DNA of 64,000 nucleotides from Hyphomicrobiales bacterium (lineage in GTDB: Bacteria > Pseudomonadota > Alphaproteobacteria > Rhizobiales > Beijerinckiaceae), in NCBI GenBank assembly GCA_900470095.1, contig UBZM01000036.1, positions 1 to 64,000 of the forward strand. Reading direction: 5' to 3'. The translations under genes and the position numbers were made by a program. The notes under the pieces were generated by a model that searched no databases, was not told the DNA's origin, and saw nothing but the letters and a program-made list of their open reading frames with translations. Positions within the stretch are counted from its first letter, which is position 1. Each line of letters opens with the position of its first letter. Shown piece by piece: positions 42,526 through 51,337 of the stretch.

Positions 42526-44157
42526 TTACTCGAGCGCCCCGACCACTGCCTCGACCGCCTCGACGATCGCGCCCGAGCGCACCAGCGCCGTCGCCTGATT
42601 CATCTCGGCGGCATACCAGCGGTCCCCGTCGAGCGCGGGCGGGATCGTCTCACGCAACGCGTCGAGTGCAGCCTGAGTGCCCCGGCCGAGCGGGTGGTCC
42701 TTGGCCGTCTCCGCGATCAGGGTCAGCGCCTGGCACGCCATCAGAATTTCCATGGCGATGATCATCTCGACATTCTCGACGACGGTCCGGGCCTTGCGGC
42801 CGCACCAGGTCGAGTTCGAGACATGATCCTCGGCATTCGACTTGCCTGGGATCGAATCGACGGATCCCGGCGACGACAGCGTCCGGTTCTCCATCACCAG
42901 CGCCGACATCGAGCACTGCACCGTGGCGAAGCCGGTGTTGAGGCCGCGCTTGCCGGCAAGCAGGTTGCGCGGCAGGCCGTAGCTGAGCGTCGGGTCGATC
43001 AGCCGGGCGAGGCGGCGCTCGCAGATCGAGCCGAGATCGGTCATGGCCATGGCGAGCAGGTCCATCGCCTGCGCGACGTATTGGCCATGGAAATGACCGC
43101 CGGAGATCACGGTGTAGCTGCCGCTTTCCTCGAAGATCAGCGGGTTGTCGGTGGCCGAGTTGGTCTCGGTGCCGATGACGCGCAGCACGTAGTCGAGGGC
43201 TTCGCGCGCCGGACCATGCACCTGCGGGCCGCAGCGCAGCGAATAGACGTCCTGCACGCGTGGTGACGGCGGCTTGCCGGGGGTGCGGCCGATTTCGTCC
43301 GGGTAGATCGTCTCGCGGGCCGAAGCCGAGCAGCGCTTCGAGCCCTGCGTCAGTTTCAGGATATTGCGGGCCACCAGCCCCTGGCCCGGATGGGGACGCG
43401 CGGCGTGGACGCGCGGATCGAAGGCTGCAAGCTCGCCGCGCATCGCCTCCAGCGAAAGCGCGAGCCCGATATCGGCCGCCTTGACCAGACGTTTGGCATC
43501 CTCGCTCGCCAGCACGCCGAGCGCGAGCGAAACCGTCGAGCCGTTGATCAGGGCAGAGGCATCCTTGGCGCCGAGCGGGAAATCCGGTGTGAGGCCAGCC
43601 TTCGCCAGCGCATCGCGCGCCGGCATGCGCTTGCCCTTGTAGATCGCTTCGGCTTCGGCGAAGCCGCAGACGGCCGCCGACATATGGGCGAGCGGGGCGA
43701 GATCGCCGGAGGCGCCGACCGAGCCCTTCTGCGGGATCACCGGGTGCACGCCGGCATTGAGGCAGGCGAGCAGGCGCTCGACGAGCTCGACCTGGGGGCC
43801 GGAATAGTTCGAGGCGAAGGCATTGGCGCGCAGCAGCATGGTGGCGCGCGTCACGTCTTCAGGGAAAGGCTCTCCGATGCCGGTCGCGTGGGCGTAGACG
43901 CTCTTGCGCTGATACTCGGTCATCTCCGACATCAGCACGCGCTGGTCCTTGAACAGGCCGACACCCGTGTTGAAGGAATACATGAAAGGCGCATCGTCGG
44001 TCATGAAATGCGCATCGATATGGGCGCGTGTCGCCGCAATGCGCTCGCGTGCCGCCTTGGCGAGGCCGGCCTTCTCGTAGCGACCGGAAGGGCCCGGCCT
44101 TGCGACCTTGAGAACCTGCTTGCCCTTGAGCGTGCGCCCGTCGATCGAAACCGCCAT
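42526..44157 (-). CDS. HAL/PAL/TAL-family aromatic amino-acid ammonia-lyase (HutH-like)
   Basis: The 543-residue enzyme has the MIO-forming Ala-Ser-Gly in GSVGASGDLAPLAH (about 146-159), a Tyr in YSFNTGVG, His in VYAHATGIGE and Glu in LVMENRTLSSPGSVDSIP. These match the histidine ammonia-lyase pattern, which removes ammonia to give urocanate. No hutU, hutI or other hut genes are near, so the physiological substrate (His, Phe, Tyr or another) cannot be fixed. It is convergent with the M20 amidohydrolase gene. Confidence 0.85.
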   Translation of the reverse strand: MAVSIDGRTLKGKQVLKVARPGPSGRYEKAGLAKAARERIAATRAHIDAHFMTDDAPFMYSFNTGVGLFKDQRVLMSEMTEYQRKSVYAHATGIGEPFPEDVTRATMLLRANAFASNYSGPQVELVERLLACLNAGVHPVIPQKGSVGASGDLAPLAHMSAAVCGFAEAEAIYKGKRMPARDALAKAGLTPDFPLGAKDASALINGSTVSLALGVLASEDAKRLVKAADIGLALSLEAMRGELAAFDPRVHAARPHPGQGLVARNILKLTQGSKRCSASARETIYPDEIGRTPGKPPSPRVQDVYSLRCGPQVHGPAREALDYVLRVIGTETNSATDNPLIFEESGSYTVISGGHFHGQYVAQAMDLLAMAMTDLGSICERRLARLIDPTLSYGLPRNLLAGKRGLNTGFATVQCSMSALVMENRTLSSPGSVDSIPGKSNAEDHVSNSTWCGRKARTVVENVEMIIAMEILMACQALTLIAETAKDHPLGRGTQAALDALRETIPPALDGDRWYAAEMNQATALVRSGAIVEAVEAVVGALE

Positions 44158-44464
44158 GCTCGTCCCTTCCGCGTGGTCCGTTCTGTTTCCTCTGGTCTAG
44201 AGCATGGCATCCGAAAGGGGAAACCGGCTTTCCGGCGGTTTTTGCGCCCTAACTCCTTGATCCAAGACGGATTCAGGTTTCAAACCAAGCAGCTTTGCCG
44301 TTTCGTGAATAATCGGCCGGTCCTTGTGGCGTGGCTGCAGCAATGAAAAAGGCCGTGCACTGATGGGCGAGGTCAAGATTTGGAATTGGTGGCTCAGCCC
44401 CCGGCAGCGCATTGTGCACCGAACGCCTCATCTTGAGCGCTCCTGACAACGGATTCGCCTGCCA
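44158..44464. other. divergent intergenic region, HutH-like / HCCA isomerase
   Basis: This 307-base region holds divergent promoters and a Rhizobiales-type palindromic repeat listed separately. No gene is visible. Confidence 0.5.
44196..44243. repeat. Rhizobiales-type short palindromic intergenic repeat (degenerate)
   Basis: Starting at TCTAGAGCATG, this patch contains CCGAAAGGGGAAACC followed by GGCTTTCCGG, an imperfect stem-loop. The sequence resembles the common Rhizobiales element that carries AGAGCAT followed by a GGAAACCGG hairpin. It lies 39 bases upstream of the HutH-like gene start. The classification is from memory. Confidence 0.4.
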
Positions 44465-45088
44465 ATGCCTCGCATGATCGACTATTTCTTCACGCTGTCC
44501 TCGCCCTGGGCTTATCTCGGCCATGCGGCTTTCCTCGAGACCGCCAAGCGCCATGGCGCGACGGTGACCTACCGGCCGATGCCGGTGCGGGCGGTTTTCG
44601 ACGAGACGGGCGGACTGCCGCTGCCGAAGCGCCACCCCTCGCGCCAGCGCTATCGTCTCGTTGAGCTGCAGCGCTGGCGCGAACGGCGTGGCCTGCCGCT
44701 GGTGTTGCAGCCGAAGCATGTGCCGTTCGATCCTTCCCTGGCGGATCGCTTCGTCACCGCCGTGGTGGCGGCTGGCCATGATCCGGATGCATTCCTGCGC
44801 CGCGCCTTCCACACCATCTGGTCGGACGAGCGGGACATGGGCGATCGCTCGGTGATCGCCGGGCTGGCCACCGCGGAGGGGCTTCCGGCCGAGGCCCTGC
44901 TGACGGCCGCCGAGAGTGCGGCGAGTTCTGAGCGCTATGAAGCCAATCGCGTCGACGCGATCGCTGCTGGTGTCTTCGGGGCGCCCTCCTATGTGCTCGA
45001 TGGCGAGGTTTTCTGGGGCCAGGATCGCATCGAACTCCTCGACTCCGCTCTGGCGAGCGGGCGGGCCGCCTATCTCCCGCAAGCCTGA
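44465..45088 (+). CDS. 2-hydroxychromene-2-carboxylate isomerase family protein (DsbA-like)
   Basis: The 207-residue protein has a thioredoxin fold with the active Ser in FTLSSPWAYLGH (about residues 9-20), and ends with GVFGAPSYVLDGEVFWGQDRIELL. Members of this family (HCCA isomerase, kappa GST) isomerise aromatic degradation intermediates using glutathione. Substrate unknown. The start at 44465 has weak upstream ribosome-binding sequence; an ATG three codons later is also possible. Confidence 0.9.
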   Translation: MPRMIDYFFTLSSPWAYLGHAAFLETAKRHGATVTYRPMPVRAVFDETGGLPLPKRHPSRQRYRLVELQRWRERRGLPLVLQPKHVPFDPSLADRFVTAVVAAGHDPDAFLRRAFHTIWSDERDMGDRSVIAGLATAEGLPAEALLTAAESAASSERYEANRVDAIAAGVFGAPSYVLDGEVFWGQDRIELLDSALASGRAAYLPQA

Positions 45089-45233
45089 TCAGCCTCTCGC
45101 AAAGCTGATCTGACGCGACGCCTCGGGTGCCCTGCGCCCGAGGCGCTGGTATGCCGTGCCCCACGCGATATGGTTCAGGAACGCCTCCTTGGCGTGCTCA
45201 AGAATTCAATCGATTAGGGGAGCGCCGAGCGCG

Positions 45234-46034
45234 ATGACACAGGATCATTCGGCACCGAACTGGCCGCAATTGGCTGATCTCAGGGGCAAGAGAATACTGA
45301 TCACCGGCGCCAGCACCGGCATTGGCGCGGCGGCAGCCCGGGCCTTCGGTGCCAATGGCGCTCGCGTCGGCGTTCACTACAATGCCAGCCGTGACAAGGC
45401 GGAAGCGGTGGCCCGCGAGATCGAGGCGGCCGGTGGCAAGGCCGTGCTGATTGGCGGCGACGTGACGGAGAGCGGCGAGATTCCGCGCATCATGGCCGAG
45501 GCGCTTTCGGGCCTCGGCGGACTCGATGTGCTGATCAACAATGCCGGCGGGTTGGTGAAGCGCGTGCCGGTCACCGATTATGACGATGGCATCATCGACG
45601 ACATCATCGATCTCAACATCCGCCAGGTCGCGCATTTCATGCGCGAGGCGGCCAGGACCCTGATCGCGCAGGGCACGGGCGGCAGCATCGTCGATGTCAG
45701 CTCGGTCGCGGCGCGCATTGGTGGCGGCCCAGGCTCCGTGCTCTACGCCGCCTCAAAGGGGTTCATCTCGACGGCGACCCGCGGCTGGGCTCGCGAACTG
45801 GTCAAACACAGGATCCGGGTCAACGCCGTTTCGCCCGGGGTGATCATGACACCGTTCCACGAGCGCTACTCGACCCCCGAGCAACTCGCCGCGATGCAGG
45901 CCGGCATCCCGATGGACCGGCTCGGCAAGGCGGATGAATGCGTCGGCGCATTCCTCTATCTCGCCTCCGAGACACTCGGCAGCTTCGTCACCGGCCAGAT
46001 TCTCGAGGTCAATGGCGGCCAGTACATGCCGTAA
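45234..46034 (+). CDS. short-chain dehydrogenase/reductase 2
   Basis: The 266-residue SDR from the ATG at 45234 (MTQDHSAPNWPQL) carries TGASTGIGAAAARAF, NNAGGLVKRVPV, and the active site VSSVAARIGGGPGSVLYAASKGF with Tyr-x3-Lys, then NAVSPGVIMTPF. The pattern resembles 3-oxoacyl-ACP- or gluconate-type reductases. An upstream frame from 45156 is less likely. Confidence 0.92.
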   Translation: MTQDHSAPNWPQLADLRGKRILITGASTGIGAAAARAFGANGARVGVHYNASRDKAEAVAREIEAAGGKAVLIGGDVTESGEIPRIMAEALSGLGGLDVLINNAGGLVKRVPVTDYDDGIIDDIIDLNIRQVAHFMREAARTLIAQGTGGSIVDVSSVAARIGGGPGSVLYAASKGFISTATRGWARELVKHRIRVNAVSPGVIMTPFHERYSTPEQLAAMQAGIPMDRLGKADECVGAFLYLASETLGSFVTGQILEVNGGQYMP

Positions 46035-46124
46035 CCGTCGTTCCGTAACGGCCCCCGCGACACCGCGCACCATTTCGCGTTAGGCTCCTCTCTCGTAGGA
46101 GAGGCCCGTCGCAGGAGGCCACCG

Positions 46125-47336
46125 ATGGACTACGAACACTTCTTCCGCACGGAGCTCGACGCGCTTCGCAAGGAGGGACGCTACCGGGTCTTCGCCGATC
46201 TGGAGCGCATCGTCGGGCGCTTTCCGCGTGCGCGCTACTACGGCGCGGACGGGCCCCGCGAGATCACGGTCTGGTGTTCCAACGACTATCTCGGCATGGG
46301 CCAGCATCCCGACGTGCTGGCCGCGATGCAGGAGGCTCTTGCCGGTTGCGGCGCTGGTGCCGGCGGCACCCGCAATATCAGCGGCACCAACCACTACCAT
46401 GTGCTGCTCGAGCGGGAACTGGCCGACCTGCACGGCAAGGAGGCAGCCCTTCTCTTCAACTCCGGTTACATGTCGAACTGGGCCTCGCTCTCGACACTGG
46501 CCTCGCGGCTCCCGGGCTGCGTCGTCCTGACCGATGCGCTGAACCATGCTTCGATGATCGAGGGCATCCGGCATTCGCGCGCGGAGAAGCTGATCTTCGC
46601 CCATAATGATCCCGATGATCTGCGCCGCAAGCTGCAGAGCATCGATCCGGCCCGGCCCAAACTGATCGCCTTCGAATCGGTGTATTCGATGGACGGCGAT
46701 ATCGCCCCGGTCGCCGCCTTCTGCGATATCGCCGACGAGTTCGGCGCCATGACCTATATCGACGAGGTCCACGCCGTCGGCCTCTATGGTCCGCGTGGCG
46801 GCGGCATCAGCGAGCGCGACGGCCTCAGCGATCGCCTGACCCTGATCGAGGGCACGCTCGCCAAATCCTTTGGCGTGATGGGCGGCTATATCGCTGGCTC
46901 GGCCGCGCTCTGCGACTATGTCCGCAGCTTTGCCTCGGGCTTCATCTTCTCAAGCTCCCTGCCGCCGAACCTCGCGGCGGGCGCGCTTGCCGCGATCCGT
47001 CATCTCAAGACCAGCTCCGTCGAGCGCGAGCGCCAGAGCGACCGGGTCATGGCGTTGAGGAGCCGGCTCGACGCGGTCGGCATCGCGCATCTCGTCAACC
47101 CGAGCCATATCGTCCCGGTGATGGTCGGCGACGCGGTGCTTTGCAAGGCGATCAGCGACGAGCTGCTGGCGCGCTTCGACATCTATGTCCAGCCCATCAA
47201 CTATCCAACGGTGCCGCGCGGCACCGAGCGGCTGCGCATCACGCCGTCGCCGCTGCACAGCGACGCAGATATCGACCAGCTCGTGACGGCGCTGACCGAG
47301 ATCTGGAGCAGGGTGGGACTGAAGCGCGCGGCATAG
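46125..47336 (+). CDS. hemA: 5-aminolevulinate synthase
   Basis: This 403-residue PLP enzyme condenses glycine and succinyl-CoA to 5-aminolevulinate, the first step of heme synthesis in Alphaproteobacteria. Motifs: SNDYLGMGQHPDVLAAM, GAGAGGTRNISGTNHYH, IDEVHAVGLYGPRGGG, and the PLP-lysine region TLAKSFGVMGGYIAG. The length is that of bacterial ALAS. It is followed by the convergent metZ. Confidence 0.96.
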   Translation: MDYEHFFRTELDALRKEGRYRVFADLERIVGRFPRARYYGADGPREITVWCSNDYLGMGQHPDVLAAMQEALAGCGAGAGGTRNISGTNHYHVLLERELADLHGKEAALLFNSGYMSNWASLSTLASRLPGCVVLTDALNHASMIEGIRHSRAEKLIFAHNDPDDLRRKLQSIDPARPKLIAFESVYSMDGDIAPVAAFCDIADEFGAMTYIDEVHAVGLYGPRGGGISERDGLSDRLTLIEGTLAKSFGVMGGYIAGSAALCDYVRSFASGFIFSSSLPPNLAAGALAAIRHLKTSSVERERQSDRVMALRSRLDAVGIAHLVNPSHIVPVMVGDAVLCKAISDELLARFDIYVQPINYPTVPRGTERLRITPSPLHSDADIDQLVTALTEIWSRVGLKRAA

Positions 47337-47364
47337 CCGCGGCTGATCTTGTCCGAAGGCCGAT

Positions 47365-47397
47365 CCGGGACCCATGCCGGAGTGCTCTGGATCCCGG
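47365..47397. terminator. hairpin between convergent hemA and metZ
   Basis: CCGGGACCCA (47365-47374) and TGGATCCCGG (47388-47397) pair at 9 of 10 positions around a 13-base loop. With no T-run, it may be a bidirectional weak terminator or a repeat element like those common in this order. Confidence 0.4.
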
Positions 47398-47423
47398 CTT
47401 TGCGCTTTGCTGCGGGGCGGCCC

Positions 47424-48620
47424 TCAGACCGCCGCCAACGCACGCTCGAAATCGGCGATCAGGTCGTCGGGATGTTCGAGCCCGACGGAGAAGCGCACCA
47501 ACCCGTCGGTGACGCCCATGCTGGCGCGGACCTCCGGCGTGAAGCGCTGATGGGTCGTCGTAGCCGGGTGCACGATCAGGCTCTTGGCATCGCCGAGATT
47601 GTTGGAGATGCGGATCAGCTTGAGCGCATTGAGCAGGCGGTAGACGGCCTCCTTGCCCCCCGAGACCTCGAAGGCGATCAGGGTCGAGGGACCGCTCATC
47701 TGGCGCGCAATGATCTCGGCCTGCGGGTGATTGGGGTCGCCCGGGAAGATCACCTTCGGCAGCTTGGGCTGCTTGGCCAGCCAGGCGGCAAGGATCGCAG
47801 CGCTCTGCGCCTGCCGGTTGACGCGCAGCGGCAGCGTCTCCAGGGCCTTGAGCATCACCCAGGCGTTGAAGGGCGACATCGCCGGTCCGGTCTGGCGCAG
47901 AAAGGTCTGGATCTCGCTCTGGATCAAGTCCTCCGAGGCGAGGACCAGTCCGCCGAGGCAGCGACCTTGTCCGTCGATATGCTTCGTCGCGGAGTAGACA
48001 ACGCAGTCGGCACCGAGCTCGAGCGGCCGTTGGAAGAGCGGGGTCGCGAAGACGTTGTCGACCACGAGCTTGGCGCCGACCTCCTTCGCCAGCGCGGCGA
48101 CGGCCGCGATGTCGATGACCTCGAGCGTCGGGTTCGCCGGGCTTTCCAGGAAGAAGACCTTGGTGTTGGGCCGCACGGCCTTCCGCCATGCCGCGATATC
48201 CGGGCCGTTCACCAGCGTCGATTCCACGCCGTAGCGCGGCAGATGATCCTCGACGACATAGCGACAGGAGCCGAACAGGGCCTGCGCCGCGACGACATGA
48301 TCGCCAGCACGCACCAGGCTCATCACGGCTGCCGTCACGGCGGCCATGCCGGTTGCCGTGGCGCGGCAGGCTTCGGCCCCCTCGAAGGCCGCCATGCGCT
48401 GTTCCAGCATGGTCACGGTCGGGTTCGAGAAGCGGGCATATTGGAAGCCCGGATCCTTGTTCAGGAAGCGCGCCTCGCACTGCTCGGCACTGTCATAGAC
48501 ATGGCCCTGCGTCAGGAAGAGCGCTTCCGAGGTCTCGCCGAACTGCGAGCGCAGGGTGCCGGCATGGACCAGCCGCGTTTCGGGATGCAGCGCCTTTGCG
48601 CCAGCGTCTGGACCTGACAT
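47424..48620 (-). CDS. metZ: O-succinylhomoserine sulfhydrylase
   Basis: The 398-residue Cys/Met-metabolism PLP enzyme makes homocysteine from O-succinylhomoserine and sulfide. Motifs: YARFSNPTVTMLEQRMAAFEGAEACRATATGMAAV, the PLP-Lys region SATKHIDGQGRCLGG, and TTHQRFTPE. Related enzymes (cystathionine gamma-synthase) are alike, but the MetZ-specific pattern in Rhizobiales supports the call. The upstream region carries a tandem repeat. SAM-II riboswitch sequence was looked for and not seen. Confidence 0.92.
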   Translation of the reverse strand: MSGPDAGAKALHPETRLVHAGTLRSQFGETSEALFLTQGHVYDSAEQCEARFLNKDPGFQYARFSNPTVTMLEQRMAAFEGAEACRATATGMAAVTAAVMSLVRAGDHVVAAQALFGSCRYVVEDHLPRYGVESTLVNGPDIAAWRKAVRPNTKVFFLESPANPTLEVIDIAAVAALAKEVGAKLVVDNVFATPLFQRPLELGADCVVYSATKHIDGQGRCLGGLVLASEDLIQSEIQTFLRQTGPAMSPFNAWVMLKALETLPLRVNRQAQSAAILAAWLAKQPKLPKVIFPGDPNHPQAEIIARQMSGPSTLIAFEVSGGKEAVYRLLNALKLIRISNNLGDAKSLIVHPATTTHQRFTPEVRASMGVTDGLVRFSVGLEHPDDLIADFERALAAV

Positions 48621-48635
48621 GAACTGAACTCCGTC

Positions 48636-48693
48636 CGTTCGTTATAACGGACACGGGGAATAACAGCTCAGCAATCGTTCGTAAAGACGGACA
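48636..48693. promoter_or_regulatory. tandem direct repeat upstream of metZ, possible regulator sites
   Basis: CGTTCGTTATAACGGACA (48636-48653) and CGTTCGTAAAGACGGACA (48676-48693) are direct repeats that differ at three positions, 40 bases apart, about four helical turns. The first contains the perfect palindrome CGTTATAACG. They start 16 bases upstream of the metZ start codon. The spacing suggests two regulator dimers on the same DNA face. Confidence 0.6.
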
Positions 48694-48728
48694 AAAATTC
48701 TCCCGAAGGAACGCCCGGGATCTGCGCC

Positions 48729-49472
48729 TTAGCGTGACAGTTTCGGCGGGCGCCCGAGCGGGGCAAGGAAACCGGTGAGGTCGGTCGTGACATGGTGGAC
48801 ATGGCCGGCTTCGATCGCGGCTTGCTCCCAGGCCTCGCGGAACGGGTCCGGCGTCTGCGGCAGGATCAGCACGGTCTTCATGCCGAGCGCGCTGGGGACA
48901 AGCAGGTTCCTCTCGATGTCCTCGAACATGGCGGCGCGGCCGGGATCGACCGCATGTTTCGCCAGGAAATGCTCATAGGTCGCGCGTTCTGGCTTTGGCA
49001 GGAAGCCAGCCTCGACGATGTCGAAGATATCCTCGAAATGGTGGAGGATGCCGAGCTTGCCCGCGACATTCTCGGCGTGGCTGCGCGAGCCGTTGGTGAG
49101 GATCAGCTTGCGCCCCGGCAATGCGGCGATGGCGTCGCCAAGCGCGGGGTTGGGATCGAGCAGGGACAGGTCGATCTGGTGGGCGAAATCGAGGAAGTCG
49201 TCGGGATTGACGCCATGCTCCTCCATCAGCCCCTTCAGGGTCGTGCCGTAGCGCTGATAATAATATTTCTGCAATGCCCGCGACGACAGCCCGTCGAGCC
49301 CGAACAGCTCGCCCAGGAACAGCGTGATGCGCTCGTCGACCTGCGGCCAGACCCTTGCCTCGTGCGAATAGAGCGTGTTGTCGAGATCGAAAACCCAGTG
49401 CTCGACATGTGCAAACGCTTCCGCATTCGGAAGGAGCGGCGTAGCGGCGGATATGATCGGCTTCTGATTCAT
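48729..49472 (-). CDS. HAD-superfamily pyrimidine 5'-nucleotidase
   Basis: The 247-residue HAD hydrolase has the first motif FDLDNTLYSH (nucleophile Asp about residue 29), the second motif LTNGSRSHAENVAG, and the third/fourth region with KPERATYEHF and MFEDIERN. This matches the bacterial pyrimidine nucleotidase (SDT1-like) group, which dephosphorylates UMP/CMP or modified nucleotides. Alternatives in the HAD family are possible. Confidence 0.88.
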   Translation of the reverse strand: MNQKPIISAATPLLPNAEAFAHVEHWVFDLDNTLYSHEARVWPQVDERITLFLGELFGLDGLSSRALQKYYYQRYGTTLKGLMEEHGVNPDDFLDFAHQIDLSLLDPNPALGDAIAALPGRKLILTNGSRSHAENVAGKLGILHHFEDIFDIVEAGFLPKPERATYEHFLAKHAVDPGRAAMFEDIERNLLVPSALGMKTVLILPQTPDPFREAWEQAAIEAGHVHHVTTDLTGFLAPLGRPPKLSR

Positions 49473-49653
49473 GGGTTATGTCATGTGGCGACGCCAGCGT
49501 CGCATGCAAGTCTTCCGCAAAGGTTTACCGGCGAGCGACCGAATTAACACAGGTCGATCGCGAATAGGCAGCTACCCGGTGATCGCAGCAATAATCGGGC
49601 CGGTGGCCCGGCGCGTCGTGCAAGCGTGAGCGGATCTCATATGGGCCGCCGCC

Positions 49654-49803
49654 CTACTCCCTGCTGCGAAACGGCATGCTGCTTCGCGCCGGCACGCGCG
49701 CAGCGTCCGCTCGCCGGCGCGACACCGCGTGAGCGAGCGCGACGCCGGCCACGATCAGCGAGAAACCAAGGCCGAGCGCAATGGTGATCGAGTAATCCAT
49801 CAT
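49654..49803 (-). CDS. 49-aa single-pass membrane protein, unannotated type
   Basis: The short frame encodes 49 residues beginning MMDYSITIALGLGF, with one helix (about residues 5-26), then a basic tail SRRRADAARVP and end PFRSRE. GGGAGGAG sits directly before the start, a strong ribosome-binding site; its spacing suits the second ATG (49800). It lies 75 bases after argB on the same strand. It resembles other small cell-envelope proteins in form only; no function is known. Confidence 0.6.
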   Translation of the reverse strand: MMDYSITIALGLGFSLIVAGVALAHAVSRRRADAARVPARSSMPFRSRE

Positions 49804-49878
49804 GGCTCCTCCCGAGAGAGCGCCCCCGGGAGGATGATGAACCTGTCGTTGCCGGCGCGCATCACCGGCAAAGGTGGA

Positions 49879-50778
49879 TCACCTTCTGATGATGGTGCCA
49901 GAGCCGGTATCGGTGAAAAGCTCGATCAGCGCCGCGTGCGGGATCTTTCCGTCCAGGATGACGACCGCCTCGACACCCTTTTCGAGCGCATAGATGCAGG
50001 TCTCGATCTTCGGGATCATGCCGCCGGAGATGGTGCCGTCCGCGATCAGTCGGCGGCATTGTTCCACCGTGAGCTCCGGAATCAGGTTCTTGTCCTTGTC
50101 GAGCACACCGGGCACATCGGTCAGCAGCAACAGGCGCTTGGCGTTGAGCGCACCTGCGATCGCGCCTGCAAAGGTATCGGCATTGACGTTGTAGGTCTGA
50201 CCGTCGGCAGCGGCGCAGACCGGTGCCAGCACGGGAATCAGCTCGGCTTTCAGCACGGCTTCCAGCACGCTGATATTCACCGCTTCGGGCTCGCCGACAA
50301 AGCCGAGATCGAGCACTTGCTCGATCTTCGAATCGGGATCGACGACGGTGCGCGTCACCTTGCGGGCGGTCACCATATTGCCGTCCTTGCCGCAGAGCCC
50401 GATCGCCTTGCCACCCTCGCGCGAGATGTAGCCGACGATCTCCTTGTTGACCGAGCCGGCCAATACCATCTCGACGACATCGACGGTTGCGCGGTCGGTG
50501 ACCCGCAGGCCCTGCTTGAATTCCGACTTGATGCCGAGCTTGTCGAGCATCCGGGCGATCTGCGGGCCGCCGCCATGGCAGACGACCGGCTTCAGGCCGG
50601 ACTGCTCGAGCAGGACGATATCCTCGGCGAAATCCTCGGCGGTCGCGGCATCGCCCATGGCGTTGCCGCCATATTTGATCACGATGATTTCCTGGTCGTA
50701 ACGCTGCATATGCGGCAGCGCCTGAACCAGCAGTTCTGCCGATTGCGACGGCGTCAGGTGGACGGCGGGATTGATCAT
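49879..50778 (-). CDS. argB: acetylglutamate kinase
   Basis: The 299-residue enzyme phosphorylates N-acetylglutamate in arginine synthesis. Motifs: IVIKYGGNAMGD (residues 30-41), VCHGGGPQIARML, and the ATP-binding end NVNADTFAGAIAGALNAKRLLLLTDVPGVL. Allosteric Arg-sensitive enzymes are typical of this group. It lies with engB and the yidC block rather than with other arg genes. Confidence 0.96.
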   Translation of the reverse strand: MINPAVHLTPSQSAELLVQALPHMQRYDQEIIVIKYGGNAMGDAATAEDFAEDIVLLEQSGLKPVVCHGGGPQIARMLDKLGIKSEFKQGLRVTDRATVDVVEMVLAGSVNKEIVGYISREGGKAIGLCGKDGNMVTARKVTRTVVDPDSKIEQVLDLGFVGEPEAVNISVLEAVLKAELIPVLAPVCAAADGQTYNVNADTFAGAIAGALNAKRLLLLTDVPGVLDKDKNLIPELTVEQCRRLIADGTISGGMIPKIETCIYALEKGVEAVVILDGKIPHAALIELFTDTGSGTIIRR

Positions 50779-50860
50779 CGGCAGGCTCCGCGGGACGCGA
50801 GGATCGCGCGCCGGGCCTTCTAGCCGAAGAATGGCCGGGGCGGAAGCCGGCGGGCGCGGT

Positions 50861-51229
50861 TCAGCTACGCCGCGCGAACAGGGCAGAGAAGGCGAGCGCC
50901 AGCCAGCCGGCCAGCATCAGGAAGCCGCCGGCGGGGGCGGCGCCTGCAAAGAGCCGCTCCTCATAGAAGCCACGCCGGGCGAGATCGGCGGCAAAGAGCG
51001 CAACGCCGAGGATGATGACGGAGAGCGCGATACGTGCCAGCAGGTCGGAGAGCAGGCCTGCCTTGCGCGCGGCCGTCGCGCCCAGGATCACGGGAGCGTG
51101 GGTCAGCAGCATCTGGCCGGCGGTCTGGAGGCCGCTCGTTCCTGGCCCGTGCGCTGCCGCGGCCAGGAGCGTCACGCCCGCAAGGCCCATCAGCGCGGCC
51201 AGCGTGAGATGAATCTTTGCAGCGCTCAT
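50861..51229 (-). CDS. DUF423-like small membrane protein
   Basis: The 122-residue protein from the ATG at 51229 (MSAAKIHLTLAALMG) has four hydrophobic helices, with small loops and the pattern AAAHGPGTSGLQTAGQMLLTHA at the second. This fits the DUF423 family of small inner-membrane proteins; function unknown. An in-frame start at 51271 is longer but lacks a signal. It lies between argB and engB on the same strand. Confidence 0.75.
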   Translation of the reverse strand: MSAAKIHLTLAALMGLAGVTLLAAAAHGPGTSGLQTAGQMLLTHAPVILGATAARKAGLLSDLLARIALSVIILGVALFAADLARRGFYEERLFAGAAPAGGFLMLAGWLALAFSALFARRS

Positions 51230-51337
51230 GGCAGGATAACCTTCTCTACACCGGCCCGAAATGCGGGGCATGCGCGTCCTCGCGAGGAGGCCTGGCTGGA
51301 TTGCCTGGCCTCCTCGCGATCTCAGCAGCCGTGGGGC

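Noticed and set aside
48621..48725. SAM-II riboswitch upstream of metZ
   Set aside because: This class often precedes met genes in Alphaproteobacteria, but its conserved core sequences were not seen; the region is explained better by the tandem direct repeats.
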